A DNA stretch of 42,372 nucleotides from Bifidobacteriaceae bacterium. Its GTDB lineage: Bacteria > Actinomycetota > Actinomycetes > Actinomycetales > Bifidobacteriaceae. A model generated the notes under the pieces. The model was not told the DNA's origin. It saw nothing but the letters and a program-made list of their open reading frames with translations, and searched no databases. The position numbers and the translations under genes were made by a program. The DNA is taken from assembly GCA_029227215.1 (NCBI GenBank), contig JAQXZM010000108.1, forward strand, positions 1-42,372. Reading direction: 5' to 3'. This document shows positions 1 through 6,571 of this stretch, one piece after another; position 1 is the first letter of the stretch, and every line of letters starts with the position of its first letter.

Positions 1-60
1 CGCCTGCAGGCGGTCCGCGGTTCATCGTGATGCCGGACGGCATGCCCGGCACCGGAACGG

Positions 61-133
61 TGCCCCGGATGCGATTCGAACGCACGACACCCGCTTTAGG
101 AGAGCGGTGCTCTATCCCCTGAGCTACCGGGGC
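61..133 (-). tRNA. tRNA-Arg (anticodon CCT)
   Basis: Read on the minus strand, the 73 bases fold as a complete tRNA. The acceptor stem GCCCCGG pairs with CCGGGGC, with A as discriminator. The anticodon stem is CCGCT/AGCGG around the loop CTCCTAA, and the T arm contains GTTCGAATC. The loop gives anticodon CCT, which reads the rare AGG arginine codon. CCA is not encoded. The gene appears complete; its promoter lies to the right, between 134 and about 200. No rRNA or second tRNA is nearby. Confidence 0.96.
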
Positions 134-409
134 AACGAATATATATGGTACACCGTCACGGCAGCAGCTCGTGTCGCGCAACCATGCGTTCGCAACGACA
201 GCAATCAAGGTAGTCGCATTGATAGAGCGCAGCATCGGCGTGTCTCAAATTTGCCTCGCGCGGAAGACCTCGTAGACTTCAAGGAAGCGGAAAATCTAGC
301 AATCCGTTGGGGAATTGGATCCCAGGGGACACTGTCAAACATTCCGTTTTCTTTTTACAAACAGCACATCGCCGCGCAGACACGAATTCGTCCCATGTAT
401 CATGATGAC

Positions 410-518
410 CAGACGAAGGCCAGTGCTACTTTCCGTTTCACGGATTGGGCCGAAGTCGAAATGGCAACATGCTGCACCTTTTCTTGCAAGGCCGGGTTCC
501 ACAAGCCCTCGGTCTTTC
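410..518 (+). ncRNA. Candidate small RNA, copy A of a three-copy family
   Basis: This is the first of three related ~110-120 nt elements (A here, B at 940, C at 1195). It opens with CAGACGAAGGCCAGTGCTAC, shared with copy C. A small hairpin CCGT-TTC-ACGG, the block ATTGGGCCGA and a larger 3' hairpin (about 487-517) follow. A -10-like hexamer TATCAT sits at 398-403, six bases before the proposed first base, the same spacing as in B and C. No -35 box is recognisable. No reading frame is conserved among the copies, so a structured RNA fits better than a peptide. The 3' hairpin is bulged and lacks a clean T run, so this copy may be decayed. RNA status and direction are inferences. Confidence 0.45.
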
Positions 519-639
519 AAGATTCCGCGCGATTCCATGTGAGAACCGCGATATTCTCAACTTGCCGCACGGATCTTCACGGCCAAACGAGAGTGATGAG
601 GGCGCGCCCCCGCGAACGGGAACGCGCCCCGCGGACCGC

Positions 640-795
640 CTAACGGCGCCCGCCCCTCCCTGTCAGCCACATCACGGAGACGAGGCAGACGACGTCCACC
701 ACGCCCGTGTCGGCCTTCAGCACCGCCGCGGTCACCAGGACCGCAAGCAGAACGAGGGTAGGGCCGTCATGCGGCCCGCTACTGTGAAAGTGCAT
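640..795 (-). CDS. Small membrane protein, 51 aa, unknown function
   Basis: A short frame starts with ATG at 795, preceded by a good ribosome binding site (GAAGGAG, 6 bases before the start). The product has a polar N-terminus (MHFHSSGPHDG), a hydrophobic segment at about residues 13-26 (TLVLLAVLVTAAVL), a short KADTG break, a second hydrophobic stretch at about 32-44 ending in MWL, and a basic tail GRGGRR. This is a plausible small membrane protein with one long or two short helices and the basic tail inside. A strong 8-bp hairpin, GCCGCGCC/GGCGCGGC (817-840), lies in its leader. It sits alone between small-RNA copies A and B. No family was recognised. It could be chance, but the binding site, hydropathy and basic tail argue for a real gene. 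Confidence 0.5.
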   Translation of the reverse strand: MHFHSSGPHDGPTLVLLAVLVTAAVLKADTGVVDVVCLVSVMWLTGRGGRR

Positions 796-939
796 AGAGC
801 ACTCCTTCGTCATTCTGCCGCGCCGCGCAAACGGCGCGGCTACGGCACGCCCTCCTCATGGATGACGCGGCTTCGGCGAGGGTCGCTACTCCTTGCCTTG
901 GCACGGAAAATTCTACAGGATTCGTGCTAGACTTACGAA

Positions 940-1060
940 AGATCAAGGCCGTCGCTAACATCCGCATATGCGGGTGGTGCCGAGATTCAGGATGGACCGT
1001 GAAAGCCATCCCCTTCGTCAAGGGCCAGGTTCCGTAAGGATCCCGGCCCTGATTTTTCTT
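940..1060 (+). ncRNA. Candidate small RNA, copy B of the three-copy family
   Basis: The second copy is the most diverged in its 5' part, keeping only AAGGCC near the start, but it has the best 3' end. The hairpin AAGGGCC...GGCCCT (about 1020-1050) is followed by GATTTTTCTT, a convincing intrinsic terminator on the plus strand. The small internal hairpin is CCGC-ATAT-GCGG, where copy A has CCGT/ACGG and copy C has CCGC/GCGG: the stem is kept although its bases change. A further hairpin GGATGG/CCATCC occupies the middle. A -10-like TAGACT (928-933), preceded by TG one base earlier (extended -10), lies six bases before the proposed start. The assignment rests on comparison with the other two copies. 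Confidence 0.5.
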
Positions 1061-1194
1061 AACGTCACAACTCCGTGTCGGGCGGTTCTATGCCGTATAA
1101 AAGCCGAATAGGGGGACGACAGACTTTTCGCCACTGACCACGGTCGCGCCCCCAAACAGACCCTCCGGGCCAGACGTACCAGTAAGATGTGCAT

Positions 1195-1312
1195 CAGACG
1201 AAGGCCAGTGCTACTTTCCGCTTGTGCGGATTGGGCCGACGTCCATCTCGGAACATTTTCATCCTGTGTCCAAGGGCTGGGGTCCGCAAGGGCTCCGGCC
1301 CTTGACTTTCCC
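1195..1312 (+). ncRNA. Candidate small RNA, copy C of the three-copy family
   Basis: The third copy shares CAGACGAAGGCCAGTGCTAC, a small hairpin (CCGC-TTGT-GCGG) and GATTGGGCCGA with copy A. Its 3' hairpin is the strongest: CAAGGGCTGGGG pairs with CTCCGGCCCTTG over 12 positions (1271-1304), including G-T pairs, and is followed by ACTTTCCC. A -10-like TAAGAT (1183-1188) lies six bases upstream. The distance from start to terminator hairpin is nearly the same as in copies A and B. It lies just upstream of the 3' end of the convergent TetM-like gene. No peptide of supportable length is conserved. Confidence 0.5.
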
Positions 1313-1439
1313 GCCGCGGAATCTTCACGCTTCCCCCACACGGCATGCTTGCGCCGCCGCGCGCCATGCCGGATGATGGTCTAGAATCGGCACGCAACCA
1401 AGTACGACGCCATCCGCCCAACAACCATCGGTGCAAACG

Positions 1440-3770
1440 TCAAAAATCCCGCATCCCCGCCCACGCATAAGGCACATGCATGTGTGCGGGCACATCTCGC
1501 CACGGCACGGGGTAGCCGGCGCCGTGGGCGCAGAACACGGAATCCGGTGTGTTATCCAGATCGGCGACCGGATCGTAGCCTGCCTCCGCAACCACCGCCT
1601 CCTCATCGTGGCAGGGGCGATACCCGGCGAACGTGCATACCAGGCGGCCGGTGCCGTGGGTGAAGGCATTGACTTCCATCGCATAATCGCGCATCTGACT
1701 GACCGGCGCCTTGCCGACCACCACTGCAGTGCCGACGCCCGCCGCATCAGCGCCCGCCATGCCAGCGCCGCTGCCCGTGCCCGCATCCATCTCGAACTCG
1801 CCGCCCATGCGCTGCACGTCGGACATCACACGCCCCACGCAATCGCCCGGCACCTCGATGCGGAACGCATACCATGGCTCGAGCACACGGCACGCGCCAC
1901 GCTGCTTGAGCTCCATGAGGCCTTGCCGCACCGCGCGGTACGTCGCCTGGCGGAAGTCGCCACCCTCGGTGTGCTTCAGGTGCGCACGACCGGCGACGAG
2001 CGTGAGCTTCACATCGGTGAGCGGCGCTCCGATGAGCACGCCCAGGTGCTCCCTCTCCCCCAAATGCGTCACCACCAGGCGCTGCCAGTTGCGCGACAGC
2101 ACATCTTCGCTCAGGTTCGCGCCCACCAGCACCCCGCTGCCCGGCTCCCCCGGCTCGATGAGGATGTGCGCCTCGGCGTAATGCCGCAACGGCTCGAAGT
2201 GCCCCACGCCTTCCACGGCACGGGTCACGGTCTCCTTGTACAGGATCCCGCCGCGCCCGAAGTCCACGTCGATGCCGAAACGCTCGTGCAGCGCCTGGCG
2301 AATCACATCGAGTTGCACGTCGCCCATCAGCTGCACGTGCACCTCCTGCAGCCGCTCCACCCATGCCACGCGCAGCAGCGGTTCCTCGTCCTCAAGCTCG
2401 CGCAACGCCGCGATGAGCTTGTGCAAGGTGTTCTCGTCAAACTGCGGTGCCGGCTTGGCGTCTGACGTGGTGGAATCCCCGGCGGCTGCTTTCCCTTCAG
2501 CGGTGCTATCGCTTTCTGTACCGGATGATTGCTGCGCCGAGCCATCCGCACCGCCGCGATGCCCTTCATGCGCGGGCTTGGCCTCGCCAGCGCCAGGCGG
2601 CAGCACCGCGTAGGTAAGCACGGGCTGGAGCACAGGCGCCCCCGCATCCGGCTCGAATCCCAAGCCCTGCCCAGGGAACGTGTGCTCCGGCCCGGCAATC
2701 GCGCACACCGCGCCAACGGGCACCTGCGTCGCCACCTCGAACTTGGCTCCGTTGTAGATGCGGACCTGGTCGATCTTCTCGCACATCGCATCATCACGTT
2801 CCGCGGAATCATCCGCGGAATCATCTGGTGCATCGAGACCATCTCCCCCGCCGGGCACTTCGCGCAGCATCTGCTTGGCGAACAGACCGCCGCCCGTCAC
2901 ACGCAGCCAGGTGAGCCGATTGTGCCGTTCGTCATGCGAGATGCGATACACCCGCGCGCCAAAACGCCGCGGGCGCGGCACCTCGACCATCCACCGGTCG
3001 AGCCCATCAAGGAATTCCGCCACACCCTCCATGCGCAGCGCCGAACCGAAATACACGGGGAACACGCGCCGCTTCGCAATGAGCCCGCGCACCGTTGCCT
3101 CGCCCAGCGTGCCGGTCTCGAGGAACTCGTCCATCGCTTGCTCGCTTTGCATCGCCATGTCCTCGACGCACGCCGCAATGCCAGCATCAAAAGCGGCATC
3201 CGCGCCATCAGCCGAAGCAGTTGCTGCAGCCAGAGCACCGCCTCCCAGCGGCATCATCGCGTCAGACAGCCGCGAGCGCAGCTGCGCCAGCACCGCATCG
3301 CGGTCGGCTCCGGGCGCATCCATCTTGTTGACGAACACGAACACCGGTACCTGGTACCGCGCGAGCAGCCGCCACAACGTCTCGGTGTGGCCTTGCACGC
3401 CGTCCGTGCCGGAGACCACCAGGATCGCGTAGTCAAGCACGCGCAGCACGCGCTCGGTGTCGGCGGCGAAATCCACATGCCCCGGGGTGTCGAGCAGCGT
3501 GAGGTCGAGCCTGCCGTGGCGGATGCTCGCCTGATGCGCGTGGATGGTGATGCCGCGCTTCTTCTCCATCGCCTCAGGGTCCAGGAACGCATCGCCGTGG
3601 TCCACGCGCCCCACGGCGCGCAACTGCCCCGCCGCGTAGAGCAGCGCCTCGGAGAGCGTGGTCTTGCCGGCATCCACATGCGCCACGATGCCCGCCACCA
3701 CATGCTTGATGCCCGCATGGTCGGTGGCGGAAGGGGAATTCACAGAGGCGGAATCAGTCATACGCCCCAT
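1440..3770 (-). CDS. TetM/TetO-like ribosome-binding translational GTPase
   Basis: This is an EF-G-like GTPase of the tetracycline ribosomal-protection superfamily, expected to bind the ribosomal A site in the cytosol. The G motifs are intact: AHVDAGKTT (G1), DTPGH (G3) and NKMD (G4). EF-G domains II-V follow. The protein is about 776 aa, longer than the ~640 of Tet(M), mainly through a low-complexity Ser/Gly/Asp-rich linker before domain III and another Gly/Ala-rich insert near the C-terminus. The ATG at 3770 is chosen because GGTGGGG precedes it at good spacing and because a hairpin (3781-3798) lies just upstream. In domain IV the tip reads HLKHTEGGDFRQATYRA, not the YSPVSTPADF-like loop of Tet(M). 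Tetracycline resistance should therefore not be assumed; another ribosome-rescue or stress role is possible. Confidence 0.85.
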   Translation of the reverse strand: MGRMTDSASVNSPSATDHAGIKHVVAGIVAHVDAGKTTLSEALLYAAGQLRAVGRVDHGDAFLDPEAMEKKRGITIHAHQASIRHGRLDLTLLDTPGHVDFAADTERVLRVLDYAILVVSGTDGVQGHTETLWRLLARYQVPVFVFVNKMDAPGADRDAVLAQLRSRLSDAMMPLGGGALAAATASADGADAAFDAGIAACVEDMAMQSEQAMDEFLETGTLGEATVRGLIAKRRVFPVYFGSALRMEGVAEFLDGLDRWMVEVPRPRRFGARVYRISHDERHNRLTWLRVTGGGLFAKQMLREVPGGGDGLDAPDDSADDSAERDDAMCEKIDQVRIYNGAKFEVATQVPVGAVCAIAGPEHTFPGQGLGFEPDAGAPVLQPVLTYAVLPPGAGEAKPAHEGHRGGADGSAQQSSGTESDSTAEGKAAAGDSTTSDAKPAPQFDENTLHKLIAALRELEDEEPLLRVAWVERLQEVHVQLMGDVQLDVIRQALHERFGIDVDFGRGGILYKETVTRAVEGVGHFEPLRHYAEAHILIEPGEPGSGVLVGANLSEDVLSRNWQRLVVTHLGEREHLGVLIGAPLTDVKLTLVAGRAHLKHTEGGDFRQATYRAVRQGLMELKQRGACRVLEPWYAFRIEVPGDCVGRVMSDVQRMGGEFEMDAGTGSGAGMAGADAAGVGTAVVVGKAPVSQMRDYAMEVNAFTHGTGRLVCTFAGYRPCHDEEAVVAEAGYDPVADLDNTPDSVFCAHGAGYPVPWRDVPAHMHVPYAWAGMRDF

Positions 3771-3780
3771 ATTCGCCCCA

Positions 3781-3912
3781 CCCGCCGATTTTGGCGGGCT
3801 CACATGCCATGTTTGACAACAACAGACATTCCCATATGATTGTCAGCTTCCATTCTGATAATCAGATTATTCTTACGGGTATAATACTCATGAGAATAAT
3901 ACTCATAAGAAT
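3781..3912 (-). promoter_or_regulatory. Operator-rich leader of the TetM-like gene
   Basis: The AT-rich leader has three recognisable parts. The unit AATACTCATGAGAAT at 3883-3897 is repeated immediately as AATACTCATAAGAAT at 3898-3912, and a related inverted unit, ATTCTTACGGGTATA, lies at 3869-3883. A 13-bp palindrome TCTGATAATCAGA lies at about 3855-3867. Next to the start codon, a CCCGCC-GATTTT-GGCGGG hairpin (3781-3798) could affect initiation or attenuate transcription. AT-rich -10-like sequences such as TATTAT occur within the repeats on the minus strand. Leader-mediated control is known for tet(M)-type genes; whether it applies here is inference. Confidence 0.45.
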
Positions 3913-3949
3913 AATAAATAGATTCAATCAGCGCGGATGCCCGACCGCT

Positions 3950-4140
3950 CAACTTGGCATTCCGACCAGCATTCACAGCGAAATCCATCACAATGCCGCA
4001 CACAATGCCAAGTTCGGCAGGGATCTATTCGCCCAGCTTGGCATTGTGGCCAGCAATTTTCGCGAAATTCCGCCCGAATGATGTCCACAGCCCCAAGCTG
4101 GGTGAAAGGCGGATCGCCCAGCTTGGCATTCAGACCAGCG
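3950..4140. repeat. Mosaic palindromic repeat (CCCAGCTTGGCATT family), left copy
   Basis: The stretch from the leader to the NADAR stop codon is built from repeated forms of CCCAGCTTGGCATTnnGACCAGC. Direct copies lie at 3950, 4031 and 4116, and inverted copies at about 4003-4013 (AATGCCAAGTT) and 4093-4103 (CCAAGCTGGG). On the minus strand, just after the NADAR stop, CCAAGCTGGG and CCCAGCTTGG form a perfect 10-bp stem that could end transcription. The last ~110 bp (4030-4140) closely match 5814-5926 at the far end of the cassette. No gene was found in 3803-4140. Confidence 0.7.
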
Positions 4141-4623
4141 TCAGGCGCCCAGCCGTCCGCGCACTTCCATGAGCGCATAACCCAGCAGGTTCTGCCCGCG
4201 CCAAGCCGTGGGATCAAGCCGCTCAGGATCATGCATCGACAGCCCGATGCCCCAGACGCGATCCTTCACCGCACACTCGGCGAGCAGTGCGTCGCCGGTC
4301 GCCGCAAGCCGCTCCCCCAGCTCCTTGTTCTGCTCGAACTTGGCGACAAGGCCTCGATAGACCTCGATCTGCCGCACTCCGTTCCACATATGGTCGTCGT
4401 AATCTGTCACAAGGCGCCCCAGTGCCTTGATGCGCGCCACGTCATCGGTGCCGAGAATCTCCTGCGCCGTCTTGGCATCGTGGAAGCACACCGCCTTGCG
4501 GTACATCATGTACTGCTCCATCGAAGAGAACTCCACGCCATCGACCACGAATTGTGAGGAGTACCAGTTGCTCAGATACCCGTTCTCCTCATCCGGGTTA
4601 TGGAAGCACATGACCTCACTCAT
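4141..4623 (-). CDS. NADAR (YbiA-like) ADP-ribose hydrolase
   Basis: The product is a full-length 160-aa NADAR-domain protein. Family hallmarks run throughout: LSNWY near residue 17, FSSMEQYMMYRKA, KALGR, GLVAKFEQN, CAVKDRVWGIGLS and GQNLLGYALMEVR. NADAR proteins cleave the N-glycosidic bond of ADP-ribosylated small molecules and, in characterised toxin-antitoxin pairs, remove ADP-ribose from guanine bases of DNA. Its start overlaps the preceding stop (ATGAGTGA, 4616-4623), so it is translationally coupled to the upstream gene. It is third in a minus-strand operon that begins with an ADP-ribosyltransferase-fold protein. An antitoxin or reversal role is inferred from that pairing; a riboflavin-intermediate clean-up role is the alternative. 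Confidence 0.88.
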   Translation of the reverse strand: MSEVMCFHNPDEENGYLSNWYSSQFVVDGVEFSSMEQYMMYRKAVCFHDAKTAQEILGTDDVARIKALGRLVTDYDDHMWNGVRQIEVYRGLVAKFEQNKELGERLAATGDALLAECAVKDRVWGIGLSMHDPERLDPTAWRGQNLLGYALMEVRGRLGA

Positions 4624-5080
4624 CCCGCACGCCTTTCGTCAAATTCGCATCCGGCACCCCAACCTTCTGTACCGCAAGATCGAGATCCAGATCATGAAGA
4701 CCGAAGTACGCCTTCTCCAAGAAGGCAACAGGCACCAAACGAATCACCTCAGCGCTGGGAATCGCGTAATACCATTGGTAATACGCATAGAATTCCCCCA
4801 TCCAGTCAGGCATGAATCCCTCGAGGGCCTTGCCTGGTTTCACACGATAGTCCTCAGTCCGAGTGAAATACTCCCAGAGCTCACGAGCGGTCATCGTGGA
4901 AACGTATGCCTGCGCATGGTCGATATCCGCACGCGTGTGGCTCTTCATGTAGGCTTCGATGAAATCTTCGGTGCTTCCAGCAGGAAAGGACTGCGCAACA
5001 AAATCGAACAGTTTGCCCTGCGCTTCCACCACTGCGTCTCGGTAAACCTCTGGATACGCCCGTATCATCACAGTTTGCAT
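4616..5080 (-). CDS. Unknown helical protein between the ADP-ribosyltransferase and NADAR genes
   Basis: The 154-aa product has no family I can name with certainty. The ATG at 5080 is chosen because AAGGAGG lies five bases before it; an upstream in-frame start at 5113 lacks such a site and would overlap the previous gene. The sequence looks alpha-helical and soluble, with aromatic-rich segments (ELWEYFTRTEDY, YAYYQWYYAIPS) and an acidic C-terminal part (GLHDLDLDLAVQKVG). There is no signal peptide, membrane segment or obvious DNA-binding motif. It is separated by 10 bases from the upstream gene and overlaps the downstream one by 8, so all three are co-translated. It may be an adaptor, partner or neutraliser of the ADP-ribosyltransferase-like protein, which would make this a three-part system. 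Confidence 0.75.
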   Translation of the reverse strand: MQTVMIRAYPEVYRDAVVEAQGKLFDFVAQSFPAGSTEDFIEAYMKSHTRADIDHAQAYVSTMTARELWEYFTRTEDYRVKPGKALEGFMPDWMGEFYAYYQWYYAIPSAEVIRLVPVAFLEKAYFGLHDLDLDLAVQKVGVPDANLTKGVRDE

Positions 5081-5090
5081 CCTGCCTCCT

Positions 5091-5732
5091 TCACAGCAAT
5101 GTGCTGAACACATGCGTCACGGTGTTTGCATCGGAATTGATGAGGTCGTGCATGCGTTGACGCGCCGCAACATCCCGAGTGTTGTACAAATCATTGAATT
5201 CGCGATAATCGACCGGCATCAGACCTTGCGGGACCTCAGACAGCTGGTCATATGCGCGCTGCGACTTGACGCAATACTGAATTCCCAACCCGCCTAAGGA
5301 GAGCAGCTCTTCGAGGATGTCCACATCCACATTGTCGCGCACGAATTCCTTCGCAATGTAAAAATACGAAGCGTTGGCCCGCCATCCCTTGATGACATCC
5401 GCGCCACTGGTGTCGATGCCATACTTGGCGATGAACTTTTTCGAGAGCACTCGGTATCGCTTGGAATCATCCGCGTCGCGATGCTTCATGAGCTCCGCAA
5501 GCCAAACGAGCACATCATGGTCCTGAAAATCCAGGACCGTAAGCCCATCGGTATCGAGCTCATATTCATGCACCCATCCATTGGATTCATCGGGCCGGCA
5601 CACTGCCCATTCCTTCGCAAGCTCGATATCCGCGGTCAGATAGAACCCACGGCCATAGTCGTGCTTGTCCTTGCCCAGGCCGAACTGTGGAGTCACCACT
5701 TTGTTGGGCGAACCATGGAACAACGTAATCAT
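5091..5732 (-). CDS. DUF3990 protein, ADP-ribosyltransferase fold (putative toxin)
   Basis: The 213-aa product opens with ITLFHGSPNKVV and continues DYGRGFYLTADIELAKEWA. These are the DUF3990 signatures and match the first two catalytic segments of ADP-ribosyltransferases: His in FHGS, and Tyr in GFYLT followed by a helix. DUF3990 belongs to the ADP-ribosyltransferase clan; its substrate is not established. A NAD-binding enzyme that modifies nucleic acid or protein is inferred. The ATG at 5732 has TAGGTG upstream; a GTG two codons earlier is possible. It is the first gene of a tight operon ending in an ADP-ribose hydrolase, a toxin-first, antidote-last order. The region upstream (5739-5934) holds a repeat rather than an obvious strong promoter. 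Confidence 0.8.
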   Translation of the reverse strand: MITLFHGSPNKVVTPQFGLGKDKHDYGRGFYLTADIELAKEWAVCRPDESNGWVHEYELDTDGLTVLDFQDHDVLVWLAELMKHRDADDSKRYRVLSKKFIAKYGIDTSGADVIKGWRANASYFYIAKEFVRDNVDVDILEELLSLGGLGIQYCVKSQRAYDQLSEVPQGLMPVDYREFNDLYNTRDVAARQRMHDLINSDANTVTHVFSTLL

Positions 5733-5813
5733 GCGCACACCTACCGGAGCATCGTGCCTCGCAAGGCTTCTGATTGTTACTGCTCTCCAAGCTTACGCCG
5801 CTAGGAGTTGGCT

Positions 5814-5926
5814 TTGCCCAGCTTGGCATATTGGCCATCATTCGTTCGAATTTCCGCCCGCATGATGTTCACAACCCCAAGCTGGGCAGAAAACGGATTG
5901 ACCAATTCGGATTCCCGAACCGACTA
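5814..5926. repeat. Mosaic palindromic repeat (CCCAGCTTGGCATT family), right copy
   Basis: This segment matches 4030-4140 in the same orientation over about 110 bp with only small gaps. Shared blocks are GCCCAGCTTGGCAT, TGGCCA, TTCCGCCCG, ATGATGT, CACA and CCCCAAGCTGGG. The inverted pair CCCAGCTTGG/CCAAGCTGGG encloses a ~50-nt loop. It ends within about 10 bases of the HxlR stop codon, just as the left copy abuts the NADAR stop codon. It may mark a cassette boundary, or be an intergenic terminator-like repeat downstream of minus-strand genes. Confidence 0.65.
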
Positions 5927-5934
5927 GTGCCGTC

Positions 5935-6330
5935 TCACTTGACGAGGCGGACCTGTTGGAAGTCGCACTTCTGGCAGAGCCTGGGCGCCTCGGTGGTCAC
6001 ATCGCGATGGGTCTGGCCCGCCCACAGGCAGATGCTTTGCAGGATCGGCACCACGGACTTGCCGCGTTCGGTGAGGGAATATTCCACGCGCGGCGGGATC
6101 TCGTCGAAGCTGCGCCGTTCGATGAGACCGTCCGCCGCAAGCTCCTTGAGCGTGGACGAGAGCACCGCGTCGGTGATGTTGACCATCTCGTCACGCAGCT
6201 GGCTGTAGCGCAGTGCGCCTTTCGCGTTGAGCACGCAGATCACGCGGCTCTTCCATTTGCCCCCGAAGACGTCCAGGCCGTAATCCAGAGGGCAACGGAT
6301 GTCCTTGGCGAGTTTCCTGCGATGCGTCAT
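5935..6330 (-). CDS. HxlR-family winged-helix transcriptional regulator
   Basis: The 131-aa product is a typical HxlR protein: RCPLDYGLDVFGGKWKSRVICVL at the N-terminus, the winged-helix core RYSQLRDEMVNITDAVLSSTLKEL, then the wing ERRSFDEIPPRVEYSLTERG. The Cys in the N-terminal CP (residue 13) is the conserved redox-sensing position of HypR/YodB-type members, and a CQKC pair near the C-terminus adds two more thiols. The ATG at 6330 follows GGAAGAAG; a GTG start 12 codons earlier is less likely. It is divergent from an ABM-type monooxygenase gene and probably regulates it and itself through the palindromes at 6411-6447. Sensing of quinones or electrophiles is inferred from family and partner. 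Confidence 0.88.
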   Translation of the reverse strand: MTHRRKLAKDIRCPLDYGLDVFGGKWKSRVICVLNAKGALRYSQLRDEMVNITDAVLSSTLKELAADGLIERRSFDEIPPRVEYSLTERGKSVVPILQSICLWAGQTHRDVTTEAPRLCQKCDFQQVRLVK

Positions 6331-6410
6331 GATGCGCTTCTTCCGCCGGCGCTTCACAGACACCACGCCGGCCCTGCACGCTACGGTATGCGCGGTTCGA
6401 TGGTTTCACA

Positions 6411-6447
6411 AGTAACTATGGAAAAGATAAGTTACTCATCTTTTTCC
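6411..6447. promoter_or_regulatory. Overlapping inverted repeats in the HxlR/ABM divergent region
   Basis: Two inverted repeats overlap here. One is AGTAAC (6411-6416) with GTTACT (6431-6436). The other is GGAAAAGAT (6420-6428) with ATCTTTTTCC (6438-6447), one extra T in the second arm. They lie between the divergent hxlR-type gene and the monooxygenase gene and are the best candidates for the HxlR operator. The plus-strand gene has AAAGGAG six bases before its ATG. Confidence 0.55.
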
Positions 6448-6571
6448 CCATGTCTTCACAATCCCAAGTCACGCGGTTATTGTCAGTGGCGTTCCAATCG
6501 GGAAGCGAAACAACCGCTTCCCCGCCGCGCGGCATACGCCGGGCAGCGACACCCAAACAAAGGAGCACATC

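Noticed and set aside
779-1021. Short minus-strand frame upstream of the 51-codon membrane protein
   Set aside because: It overlaps the leader hairpin and small-RNA copy B, has no ribosome binding site, and its composition is not protein-like.
1440-3770. Acquired tetracycline-resistance gene
   Set aside because: GC content matches the surroundings, no mobile element is present, and the domain IV tip lacks the Tet(M)-type loop.
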